From Anaerovorax odorimutans (GTDB lineage Bacteria; Bacillota; Clostridia; Peptostreptococcales; Anaerovoracaceae): 64,000 nucleotides of DNA. This document shows, in pieces, positions 54,597-62,650 of this stretch (its first letter is position 1; each line of letters opens with the position of its first letter). Both the position numbers and the translations under genes were made by a program. The notes below the pieces were generated by a model. That model made no database searches. It saw only the letters and a program-made list of their open reading frames with translations, and was not told where the DNA came from. Where the stretch lies: NCBI RefSeq assembly GCF_024459955.1, contig NZ_JANFXK010000014.1:1-64000 (forward strand). Direction: 5' to 3'.

Positions 54597-55550
54597 TCAG
54601 TGAACGGGAACGTAGCCCGTTTTCTCAATAATCCGCTGTCCGTCCTCTGATAACATCCATTGGATGAGGGGGCGGACATTTTTATTGTCATTGGCCTTAT
54701 CGTATACGGCGTAGAAATTGCTGACAATCGGGTAGCTTCCGTTGGCGATGTTGTTTTTGTCCGGGTAAACGCCGTCCACCGCCAATAGTTTTACGCCGCC
54801 GTGCGCAGCGACAGCTTCAACATAATAGCGGAAGGAAAAACCAATGGCACTGCCGAGAAAACCGGTAAAATTCTTTTTTATTTTCTCACCGCCCATGAAA
54901 GACAGCATTGCCGTCTGACTCCCGCTGCCGGCGTTTCTCTGCAAGGGGTTAATGGGAAGTTTTTTGCCGCCCAGCTGCGACCAGTTTGTGTAGTCGCCGC
55001 TGTATATGCCTCTTATCTGTTCTGTGGTCAGTCCATCGACAGGGTTGTCCCCATTGACGATAAAGACGAACGCTTCACAGCCGATGGGAACCAGCTCCAG
55101 GCTCACACCCTGATCGGCGGCGTATTGAAGCTGTTCTTCCGAAGGGTAGGCACAAACAGCAATATCGACGCTTCCATCAACCACTGCTTTATATGCTCCT
55201 CGAGTGTTGTTCATCTGCAGCTTGCTGTCGGCGGCAAAGGTTTCACCGTCAAAGGAAACCGCGCTTTGAGGATAAACCGCATTGACAAAGGCGGAGCATA
55301 CGGGGTAAAGCGCCGCTGCTCCGTCAATGACAGGAAGCTCCCCCTTCATTTCGCAATTTGATTTTATGTTTACAATTTGGGAATTTTCATCAAAGGGCAG
55401 GTACTGGTCAAGCTCAATGGATTTTGCCTGCATTGCCTCGCTTCTGTCCGGCAGACAGGGTTTTGTACAGACCGTATATACGGTAACATTGAATATAACA
55501 AAACCCAGGGCAACAAGAACCAGAATTGAAATCTGTTTCACCAATTTCAT
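54597..55550 (-). CDS. PstS-like phosphate-binding periplasmic protein family
   Basis: 317 aa from the second of two adjacent ATGs (GGGAGGTA upstream). An N-terminal membrane anchor (about 8-25) precedes a type II periplasmic-binding fold. Visible family segments are IDGAAALYPVCSAFVNAVYP, IRGIYSGDYTNWSQLGG and a phosphate-loop-like RNAGSGSQTAM. No lipobox cysteine follows the anchor, and no pstCAB genes are nearby, so it may be a sensor or scavenger rather than an importer subunit. It is the last gene of a three-gene unit with two small membrane proteins. Confidence 0.82.
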   Translation of the reverse strand: MKLVKQISILVLVALGFVIFNVTVYTVCTKPCLPDRSEAMQAKSIELDQYLPFDENSQIVNIKSNCEMKGELPVIDGAAALYPVCSAFVNAVYPQSAVSFDGETFAADSKLQMNNTRGAYKAVVDGSVDIAVCAYPSEEQLQYAADQGVSLELVPIGCEAFVFIVNGDNPVDGLTTEQIRGIYSGDYTNWSQLGGKKLPINPLQRNAGSGSQTAMLSFMGGEKIKKNFTGFLGSAIGFSFRYYVEAVAAHGGVKLLAVDGVYPDKNNIANGSYPIVSNFYAVYDKANDNKNVRPLIQWMLSEDGQRIIEKTGYVPVH

Positions 55551-55552
55551 CA

Positions 55553-55690
55553 TTACCTCCCGTTTGCGATGAAAGAGATAATTGAGCAATTGGAGTATAA
55601 GTAGATCGTATAGATCACCAATCCTGCTGTGCAGACGCAGCCCAGCGCCGTAAGACAGATCAGAAGTCTTCCGAATAATTTATCGCTCAT
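55553..55690 (-). CDS. Small membrane protein (45 aa)
   Basis: A short frame with GAGGAGAAGAAA directly before the ATG. It starts MSDKLFGRLLICLTALGCVC and has one membrane helix and three cysteines. Its stop overlaps the leader of the PstS-like gene (AGGTAATGATG), so the two are coupled. I know no family for it. Confidence 0.7.
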   Translation of the reverse strand: MSDKLFGRLLICLTALGCVCTAGLVIYTIYLYSNCSIISFIANGR

Positions 55691-55700
55691 TTTCTTCTCC

Positions 55701-55916
55701 TCACATATTGTTAATTACAGAAACAAAGGTTATCACCAGCGCGGTCACAGACGCCACCACTACGCACATGGTTATCAATGATGAAATCAACGTCTTTTTG
55801 TGGAGTTTCCGGTTTTCCACATCAGACTCCGGGGTTTTTCTGTAATTTATGAGCGACTTCACAAACCATACAATCGAGCTCACAATCATTGCGAAAAATA
55901 TCAATGAGATGACCAT
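55701..55916 (-). CDS. Small membrane protein (71 aa)
   Basis: AAGGAGGAAACG precedes the ATG. Two membrane helices (about 4-20 and 45-68) flank a charged loop (RKTPESDVENRKLHKKT). It is the first gene of the unit that ends with the PstS-like protein, 10 bases before the 45-aa gene. Function unknown. Confidence 0.72.
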   Translation of the reverse strand: MVISLIFFAMIVSSIVWFVKSLINYRKTPESDVENRKLHKKTLISSLITMCVVVASVTALVITFVSVINNM

Positions 55917-55988
55917 CGTTTCCTCCTTTTCTTCTACACACTATATTTCAACGGGTCATTCCAACCGTTTCTGTCCGGCAAACTCGAT

Positions 55989-56059
55989 CTGCGACCATCA
56001 CACAATTTTGGCCTGTTTGGTCGCGGGATTTTAAATATATAAGCGAATTTGGTCGCAAA
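55989..56059 (-). repeat. Family B repeat, copy 3 (71 bp, inverted)
   Basis: On the minus strand it starts TTTGCGACCAAAT, has AAATCCCGCGACCA inside and ends TGGTCGCAG. It is the same length as the two plus-strand copies although most of the other bases differ. Confidence 0.7.
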
Positions 56060-56130
56060 TCGCATAACAAGCGAGCCAAGTCGAGTACGTTTCACGTATG
56101 TTCCACCTTGCGGTAAAGCCGATTCAATTG
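56060..56130 (+). repeat. Degenerate family C unit
   Basis: GCGAGCCAAGTCGA, TTTCAC and CCACCTTGCGGTAAAGCCG match the two conserved loops and the joining motif in the correct order. The stems no longer pair. Confidence 0.55.
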
Positions 56131-56136
56131 GTGAGT

Positions 56137-56200
56137 CACAGCTTTTTTGAGCAATGTGCCTATTTGTTCAACAAGGGATTCTTTTCGGCTTTGTTGTTGA
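56137..56200 (+). repeat. Family D repeat, copy 2
   Basis: CAGCTTTTTTGAGCAATGTG, then TCAACAA (56168-56174) paired with TTGTTGA (56194-56200) around TTTTCGGCTTTG. Confidence 0.6.
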
Positions 56201-56292
56201 TGTATTTTCAAGGTTTGCGGCCTCTGCCACTGTTCAAAGCTGCATTTTAGCCCAGTTTCTCTGCGCTCATGCTCTGTATCCTTGAAAAAAGG

Positions 56293-56340
56293 TCAACAAG
56301 AACCCGTTTTTTCGCTGCGTGTTGATAAAAATAGCAAATT
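56293..56340 (+). repeat. Family D repeat, copy 3 (partial)
   Basis: TCAACA (56293-56298) pairs with TGTTGA (56320-56325), followed by TAAAAATAGCAAATTGCC, which matches the right flank of copy 1. Confidence 0.55.
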
Positions 56341-56399
56341 GCCCTTTTTCCAGGTTTTCCTATAAGTTAATTTGAGCTGACTCCTGCGTCGAAGCCAGC

Positions 56400-56927
56400 T
56401 CAATCCTGCAAACTTTTTTCGAGAAAGAGGTGTCCGGAATCCTCTATGAGTCCGCCCAGCGCAATAGGCGCACGGGCCACAATATCGAAGCCCAGCTTTT
56501 GATATAATGCAATTGCCGGTAAATTATGGCCTGCCGTATCCAGCCGGACTGCTTTCAGGTTTCGCCGCTTTCCTTCCTCAAAGATGAAGTTCATCATCGC
56601 TTGGCCTATGCCGCGGCCCGCCTTCAAGGGATCCACACAGAGCAAAACCACCACCAGATATTCGTTTTCCTTTGCTTTCGACGGCCAGTCCACGGAGTCG
56701 TACTCCTGCGGCTGATGATTGTCAAGATAAACGCTTGCGCAGATTTCGCCCTCCTCCTCATACACGTATAAGCTTTCCGCCTCATATGCGGTCTTTGCCG
56801 TCTCAATGGTTGGGTATACGCCTGTCTGCCAAATCGTATATTTTGTATGTTCTTTTTCATAAAGAACAACATCGTCATACATCTTTGCAACAACCGTCAG
56901 GTCGTTTGCTGTCGCTTTTCTTATCAT
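56400..56927 (-). CDS. GNAT-family N-acetyltransferase
   Basis: 175 aa from the ATG at 56927 (TTGGAGGATATTAAT upstream); the longer frame above it lies in a repeat. The acetyl-CoA loop is CVDPLKAGRGIGQAMMNFIF, and the family's C-terminal strand is GHNLPAIALYQKLGFDIV. The substrate is unknown. It stands between two repeat blocks. Confidence 0.88.
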   Translation of the reverse strand: MIRKATANDLTVVAKMYDDVVLYEKEHTKYTIWQTGVYPTIETAKTAYEAESLYVYEEEGEICASVYLDNHQPQEYDSVDWPSKAKENEYLVVVLLCVDPLKAGRGIGQAMMNFIFEEGKRRNLKAVRLDTAGHNLPAIALYQKLGFDIVARAPIALGGLIEDSGHLFLEKSLQD

Positions 56928-56983
56928 ATTAATATCCTCCAAATAGAGTATGGTCGAGCTTCTTTTACCAAAAAGACAGTTCC

Positions 56984-57115
56984 AGTAACGAGTCCTGTTT
57001 TTGAAAAGGGGTACGGGATTTTCAACGTTTCTGCGGCCTTCCAGGCAACCGGCAGCACAATTTTTCACTTTTCACGCCCGGTGGGCCCGCAGGGCCTACG
57101 TCATTACATCAATTT
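56984..57115 (+). repeat. Family A repeat, copy 3 (right end missing)
   Basis: AGTAACGAGTCCTGTTTTTG, ATTTTCAACGTTTCTGCGGCC, CCGGCAGCACAA and TACATCAATTT follow the family A order, but the right GTTACC end is missing. The right boundary coincides with the 3' end of a small gene fragment on the other strand. Confidence 0.6.
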
Positions 57116-57244
57116 CGCGGTATCAAATCCATCTTCTGTCGGGCGTTCAAAGTGTACTTCTATTTTCTGCACGCCCTTCTCTTCTATTATGTGGGAATGC
57201 GTAATTTGTGTTTCATCTGATAAAATCATATATGGATACATCAT
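57104..57244 (-). pseudogene. N-terminal remnant of a small conserved protein
   Basis: 46 codons with GAGGTGAAAGGTA before the ATG. The sequence MYPYMILSDETQITHSHI and VHFERPTEDGFDTAKLM matches, from memory, the N-terminus of a family of about 90 aa in Bacillota. The frame stops inside the family A repeat, so the 3' half seems to be lost through insertion or deletion. Confidence 0.5.
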
Positions 57245-57334
57245 TACCTTTCACCTCTATACTTAAATCGGCAAAGCTGCTGGCCCTGCCTTTGGCCGCT
57301 GGGTGCGGCCGGCCCTCATTAACAGCAAAGGCAC

Positions 57335-58246
57335 CTAACTCCACTCCGCTTCCATCTCTTTAATTTTCCTGTAATACTGGTCGTTGACCGGCGTGGCGAT
57401 CCCCATCTCCCGGCCCAGCCTGCGGATGGTCCCGGAAAAAAGCTCCACTTCCGTCTTTCTCCGATGCCTGCCGTCCTGCCGCATGGAAGTTTCTCCCTTG
57501 GGGTCCAGCTGATCCAGCACAGCCATCCATTCCTCCATGTCCCGCTCGGTGAGGTTGATTCCCCGGGCGCGGGCCACAGCGATCACTTCTTTCATGGCCT
57601 CGATCATCAGATCCCGTTCCTTGCCCGGGCGCTGAACCATTTCATAGCAGCCTTCAAAAATCATTGTCGTCTGGTTGACCCCCGTATTGCACAGCAGCTT
57701 ACTCCACATGAGTTGTTCCATATCCTCCGGCAGCACACAGGGTATTTGGGCCTGATCCAGAATTTCCCGCACCCGCCTGACCCGCGGCGTCATGCCTCCG
57801 TGAAGCTCACCCACAGCCAGCTCGCCCATGTTGACATACCGGGCCTGGTTGCCGCTTTTTTGGGCGTCCATTTTCTGGGCCACGCAGTACACGACCTTTT
57901 CCTCGCCAAAGGCCTCAATGAGCATTTCCTCACTGGAAATCCCGTTGAGCAAGGAAAGGATCAGCGTATTTTCTCCCACGCAGTCCCGTACCGTCTCAAT
58001 GGCGGCGGCCAGCCCCCTGTATTTTACAGCAAAGATCAAAAGCTCCGGCGCTTCCTTTAGCTGCTCCGGAGTCCTGTAAGTAAACTCACAGGCCTTGCCA
58101 TTGCAGAAAAAACCATCCTTTTCATATCGTTTTATCCGCTCCCCGTCAGCCAGCACTGCCACCTGCGCAGACCCCAAAGTTTCTGTAAACCGCTGGGCAT
58201 ACATGACGCCCAAAGCTCCCATTCCAATGATTGCAATTCGACACAT
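57335..58246 (-). CDS. Ketopantoate reductase family enzyme (PanE/ApbA)
   Basis: 303 aa from the ATG at 58246 (AAGGAGGACGGACTGG upstream). The NADPH motif IAIIGMGALGVMYA is N-terminal and the catalytic segment SKLLCNTGVNQTT is in the middle. PanE reduces 2-dehydropantoate to pantoate for CoA synthesis. No panB, panC or panD is next to it. It follows the polyketide synthase with 129 bases between and no terminator, so it may be co-transcribed and act on a polyketide or supply CoA/phosphopantetheine. Confidence 0.88.
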   Translation of the reverse strand: MCRIAIIGMGALGVMYAQRFTETLGSAQVAVLADGERIKRYEKDGFFCNGKACEFTYRTPEQLKEAPELLIFAVKYRGLAAAIETVRDCVGENTLILSLLNGISSEEMLIEAFGEEKVVYCVAQKMDAQKSGNQARYVNMGELAVGELHGGMTPRVRRVREILDQAQIPCVLPEDMEQLMWSKLLCNTGVNQTTMIFEGCYEMVQRPGKERDLMIEAMKEVIAVARARGINLTERDMEEWMAVLDQLDPKGETSMRQDGRHRRKTEVELFSGTIRRLGREMGIATPVNDQYYRKIKEMEAEWS

Positions 58247-58375
58247 CCAGTCCGTCCTCCTTCTTTCCAATAGGATATCACAAATGCGGCCCCATGGAAA
58301 GCATCTCTGGTGCGCAGCCGGTCCATTCCGGACCCGTGCGGATTCATGTTGACCCCATGTGCCAGATCCGACCCA

Positions 58376-61300
58376 CTACTCTGCATCAATCAGTTTTTTC
58401 ACTCTCCGGGTCAGAAGCTCCAGCAGGTCCGCCAGGGACATTCCGCCCATCAGCTCATCGATCAGCACCTGCACGCCGAAGGAATCGTTTATTTCCACCT
58501 TCAAAGAAAAGGCATCGATGGAATCCATGCCCATGGCAGAAAGGGTCCGCTCTTCTTCCAGCTCCTCAGGCTCCAGCATCAAAATTTCTCCCATGGCTTC
58601 TTTGAAGGCCGAACGAATCATTGAATCCAGCTCCTCTGCCCGGGCTTTCCGCAGCCTGCTCACAAACCAGTCCAGCTTGCGGCCATCCGCCCCATCTTCG
58701 CCGGCTTCGCCCATATCATGGAACAGGTACGACCGCTCCGTTCCCATAAAGGCCAGCATCTTTTTCCTGTCCGTTTTCATAGCCAGAACCTGGCCGGCAT
58801 CGCAGCAGACAAGCTGTTCAAACAAACGCCTGCCCATTTCCGGCCCGATCATTTCCATGCCCCGTTCCTGAAAATCCTCCTCCATGTCCCGGGCCATTCC
58901 CGCCTTCCACGGTCCCCAGTTGATGCTGAGGGCGGGCAGGCCGCGGCTTCTTCTCCAGGCGGCCAAAGCATCCAGCCCGCAGTTGGCGGCGCTGTAGCTT
59001 CCCTGCCCCATGCCAGGCACAAAGGATGACGCGGAGGAGCAAAGAATGAAATGTTCCAGGGGCTGATCCGCCAGCAGAGTATGCAGGTTCCAGGCTCCCA
59101 GAACTTTAGCCTCGTAAACAAAGCGAAAGCTTTCCCGGTCCACCCTGGAAAAGAGCCGGTCGTCCAGCGTCCCTGCCGCATAAATCACGCCCTTTATTTC
59201 CCCATCTTTTTTTACGGCTTTCAGCGCAGAGGAAAGCTGTTCGGCTTTGCAGACGTCTGCGATCTCTGCCTGCACACGAATTCCCCGCCGGTCAAGCTCC
59301 CTGATAAACGCCTCCCGTTTCGCATCCAGGGGCGATTTTGTTAAAAAAGCCATCTTCCTTACGCCACTGTCTGCCAGAGCCAGGGCCAGTTCCCTGCCCA
59401 CACCGCCGAAAGCGCCCGCCAGCAGATAGATTCCTTCCGGGTCAAACTGATTTTTGAGAACAGTCTGTTTTAGCGAAAGGGACTGAAATCCGGGAAGGTA
59501 ATTGCCGTCCTCTGCCAGAAGAATTTCCTTTTCACCTCTGCCGGCCAAAAGATGCTCCGCCAGCCGATCGCAGATTTCCTGCACAGCCAGCTTTCCCTCC
59601 ACCTGAATCATACTCTTAAAAAACTCTCTGCACTCCCAGAGAATTCCGGTTCTGGCCAAGCCCTTTATGTGGCCGGTGAAGGGATTGGCTTCCTCTTTTT
59701 TCAGGACCAGATGGAACTCCGGCGCGGTTTCACAGGAAGAAAGTCGTTGCAACAGCCTGAGAAAATCAAGGCAGCCTTCTTCCAGCTCCTGCCACATCTT
59801 CTGGGAAATTCCGCCCTGCGACGACTGGCAGAGGGCGGCATCACAAAGCCTTTGCCACTCTGCGTCCCAGCCGGCAAAGAATAAAAATTCATCTGCGTTT
59901 TTCAGCAGAGAGTCGCTCTGCTCCAACTCCTGCAGGCTGGCAAGGATTACTTGGACACCCTTTTCCGCCACCGTTTTTTGAAAACACTCCCCCAGCTCCG
60001 GGTCGCCCGGGCATACAAGCCATCTCTGCGGCTGCCCGGCAGGTTTTTCCCTGTCGCCGGCGGGAAAAGCGGCCTTTTTCCAAATCGGTTCATAGAGCCA
60101 CCCTTCCAGAGCCGCCGGAGTCTCTTTTTTGAAGCCCCGTATCTGTCCGATCCACGCTCCGTCCTCGCCGTACAGTTCCACCTGGCCCACGGTCGCCGTT
60201 TCTGTCCGTTCAACTAAGCTGGCATAGGCATAAATGCAGTCGCCTGGTTTTGCGCCCAGACTGCATGCTCCGATCTTCGATGGATACTGAAACCCTGCTT
60301 CGTCTCCGCCGGGCGACGCAAGCTCCGCTGCCAGCATGGACTGAAAGCAGCAGTCCAGTTCAAAGGGCTGCCACCTTTCCCCCGATTCCACACTGATCCT
60401 GGCCAGACATTGGTCCTCCCCATACCATGCCTCTTCAATTCCCTGAAAATCGCCTGCGTACTGAAAGCCCTCCTCTGCTAAAAGGTCGTACAGTTCTTCC
60501 TTTTTACAGTACCCGGACAGCGAAGCTTTCCACTCGGCAAAATCGGCACGGGTATGTTTTCTTCCCGCCCGCTTGATGGTGCCTGCGGCGCAGAGAGCCG
60601 GAGCACCGCCGCCCACTCCTCCGCAGATCCTGCATGCTCCGCTCTCCGGGTCCAGCGAAGTGTAGTATTTTAAAGGAAAAGAGGTTTCCACGGCCATCAT
60701 CTTCTCAAACCGCACTTCCGATGCACCCGGATTTTTGAAGCCGTATATCTGCTGACCCGCTTCCAGCATTGTCAGGACAAAGGCAGCCCCCGGATACAGG
60801 CATTGATTCTGTACCCGATGACCCTTCAAATATGGCATCGTACACAGCCGTACTTCCTGTTCCCACTGCGGCAGCCCGCCATCCACCCGTCTTCCAATCA
60901 GCTCACCTTCCGTCTCCCATAAACGCTGGCTTCGCACAGCCCTGGACTCATTCCAGCAGGCAATTCTCTGAAAGCAATAGGTGGGTATGGAAACAGGCTT
61001 CCCCTGAGGATAGAATTCTTCCCAGGCGCAATCCTCCCCGCAGACATACCGCTCCGCCAGCTCCTCAGCCTCCCGGAACCGACCGCCTGTTCCCTCGCCT
61101 AAAATCTGGCCCGAAGCTAAAGCTTGATTTTGCAAAAGCTCTTTCAGCGATTCTTCCTTATCGAAGATCAGGGCAGCCCGGCATCTATGATGCTCCCGTC
61201 CCGCCGCTGCCGTATAGCAGAGATCATCCAGACTACAGGAGCTGAAATCAAAGTCCTTATAGGTTTCAAAGAGCACCTGCATCGCCTTTTCGGTTTTCCC

Positions 61301-62650
61301 CGATAAGGGAAGGACATATGGACCGTCTGTTTTCTGCGGCAGTGGTTTTCCATCGGCAATACCGGACAGAATGATATGGGCATTGGAACCGCCGTAGCCA
61401 AAGGCGTTTACCGCGGCGATTCTCTGTTCCGGAGGCTGGTTCCAGTCCTGGGTTTCCGTCGGTATACGGATCCCATACTGATCCAATGGCACCGACTTTC
61501 GCGGCTGCTTTAGATGCAGGTGCGCCGGGATTTTCCCATACCGGATCGACAGCAGCGCTTTCATTAACCCTGCGATTCCGGAGACAGCCTCGGCGTGGCC
61601 GATATTGGTTTTAACCGATCCCACGTAAATAGGGGCCTCCGTCTGTCTTCCGTAGACCTGTCCGATGGAGTTGATCTCCGTTATATCTCCCAGCCTGGTG
61701 CCGGTGCCGTGGGCTTCCACATAGTGAACGTCCTGCTGCCGGATGCCCGCCTTTCCGCATACCTCCCGCATCAGCATGGCCTGGGCTCTGCCTGCCGGTG
61801 CCGTGATTCCGGCGCTTTTTCCGTCCTGATTGAGGCCGGAAGCTAAAATCACACCGTCGATTCGGTCGCCGTCCCGCTCGGCGTCTTTCAGCCTTTTAAG
61901 CGCCAGCATACCCGCGCCCTCGCCCCGCACATATCCGTCCGCATCCTCGCTGAAAGCCCGGCACCTTCCGGTAGGAGAAAGAAAACCGCCCTTTGATTCG
62001 GCGATAAAATCGTCCGGTGACAAAAGCAGCTGTACTCCTCCTGCCAAGGCCATATCGCACTGGCCGGAAAGCAAGCTTTCGCAGGCCAGATGCACGGAGG
62101 TCAAAGAAGAGGAGCAGGCCGTATCCACTGCCAGGGAAGGGCCTCTGAAATCAAAGGTATAGGAAACCCGATTGGCCAGCATAGCCGACGAGCTGCCGGT
62201 GGCGGAAAAATTGCTCACCAGCATCCCCGACAGATCCTGCCTCTGGATGATCTGATAATCAGCTCCGAAGTTGCCCACAAACACGCCGATGTTCCCGCCC
62301 CCAAGGGAGGAAGGAACGTAGCCGCCGTTTTCCAGCGTTTCCCACACCACCTCCAAAAGCAGCCTCTGCTGCGGGTCCATATACTTTGCTTCTGCCGGCG
62401 GAATACCGAAAAAAGCCGGATCAAACAGTTCCGGGCCGTCGATGAAGCCGCCCCACTTGGAAATGGCCTTTCCTTTTACCAGATCGTTTTCATCGTAAAA
62501 ATGTCGGGCGTTCCACCTGTCCGCAGGAACCTCTTTTACAGCATCGATCCCATTTTTCAATAGCTTCCAAAAGGCCTCCGGGGAAGGCGCTCCGGGAAAT
62601 CGGCAGCCCATCCCGGTGACTGCGATTGCTTCCTTTTTCTTTATTTCCAT
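58376..62650 (-). CDS. AT-less type I polyketide synthase module (KS-DH-KR-ACP)
   Basis: 1424 aa. Ketosynthase (about 1-430) with Cys179 (DTACSSS), His314 (EAHGTGT) and His352 (NIGHAEA). Residues about 440-580 contain only the KS-AT and post-AT linkers (VLPLSGKTEKAM; VCGEDCAWEEFYPQGKP; PTYCFQR); no GHSxG acyltransferase is present. The dehydratase (about 583-850) has H611xxxN615xxxxP620 and a second-half aspartate (FELDCCFQ). The ketoreductase (about 1100-1300) has LLAGAFGGVGRELA, LDD (B type) and Ser/Tyr (CSSAS, GQGSYSAAN). A C-terminal acyl carrier domain has MGMDSID. It needs a trans-acting acyltransferase and a phosphopantetheinyl transferase. It should produce an alpha,beta-unsaturated unit. 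There is no thioesterase. The ATG overlaps the end of the preceding gene by 10 bases. Confidence 0.93.
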   Translation of the reverse strand: MEIKKKEAIAVTGMGCRFPGAPSPEAFWKLLKNGIDAVKEVPADRWNARHFYDENDLVKGKAISKWGGFIDGPELFDPAFFGIPPAEAKYMDPQQRLLLEVVWETLENGGYVPSSLGGGNIGVFVGNFGADYQIIQRQDLSGMLVSNFSATGSSSAMLANRVSYTFDFRGPSLAVDTACSSSLTSVHLACESLLSGQCDMALAGGVQLLLSPDDFIAESKGGFLSPTGRCRAFSEDADGYVRGEGAGMLALKRLKDAERDGDRIDGVILASGLNQDGKSAGITAPAGRAQAMLMREVCGKAGIRQQDVHYVEAHGTGTRLGDITEINSIGQVYGRQTEAPIYVGSVKTNIGHAEAVSGIAGLMKALLSIRYGKIPAHLHLKQPRKSVPLDQYGIRIPTETQDWNQPPEQRIAAVNAFGYGGSNAHIILSGIADGKPLPQKTDGPYVLPLSGKTEKAMQVLFETYKDFDFSSCSLDDLCYTAAAGREHHRCRAALIFDKEESLKELLQNQALASGQILGEGTGGRFREAEELAERYVCGEDCAWEEFYPQGKPVSIPTYCFQRIACWNESRAVRSQRLWETEGELIGRRVDGGLPQWEQEVRLCTMPYLKGHRVQNQCLYPGAAFVLTMLEAGQQIYGFKNPGASEVRFEKMMAVETSFPLKYYTSLDPESGACRICGGVGGGAPALCAAGTIKRAGRKHTRADFAEWKASLSGYCKKEELYDLLAEEGFQYAGDFQGIEEAWYGEDQCLARISVESGERWQPFELDCCFQSMLAAELASPGGDEAGFQYPSKIGACSLGAKPGDCIYAYASLVERTETATVGQVELYGEDGAWIGQIRGFKKETPAALEGWLYEPIWKKAAFPAGDREKPAGQPQRWLVCPGDPELGECFQKTVAEKGVQVILASLQELEQSDSLLKNADEFLFFAGWDAEWQRLCDAALCQSSQGGISQKMWQELEEGCLDFLRLLQRLSSCETAPEFHLVLKKEEANPFTGHIKGLARTGILWECREFFKSMIQVEGKLAVQEICDRLAEHLLAGRGEKEILLAEDGNYLPGFQSLSLKQTVLKNQFDPEGIYLLAGAFGGVGRELALALADSGVRKMAFLTKSPLDAKREAFIRELDRRGIRVQAEIADVCKAEQLSSALKAVKKDGEIKGVIYAAGTLDDRLFSRVDRESFRFVYEAKVLGAWNLHTLLADQPLEHFILCSSASSFVPGMGQGSYSAANCGLDALAAWRRSRGLPALSINWGPWKAGMARDMEEDFQERGMEMIGPEMGRRLFEQLVCCDAGQVLAMKTDRKKMLAFMGTERSYLFHDMGEAGEDGADGRKLDWFVSRLRKARAEELDSMIRSAFKEAMGEILMLEPEELEEERTLSAMGMDSIDAFSLKVEINDSFGVQVLIDELMGGMSLADLLELLTRRVKKLIDAE

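Larger units (their letters stand above)
55917..56399. repeat. Repeat island upstream of the PstS-like operon
   Basis: The 480-base spacer has no gene. It contains family B (55989-56059), a degenerate family C unit (about 56060-56130), and two family D hairpins (56168-56200 and 56293-56325). The order B-C-D differs from the 18-kb island. Confidence 0.7.

Noticed and set aside
57294-57310. GGCCGC/GCGGCC hairpin as terminator of the polyketide unit
   Set aside because: No T run on the minus strand; it cannot be called a terminator with confidence.
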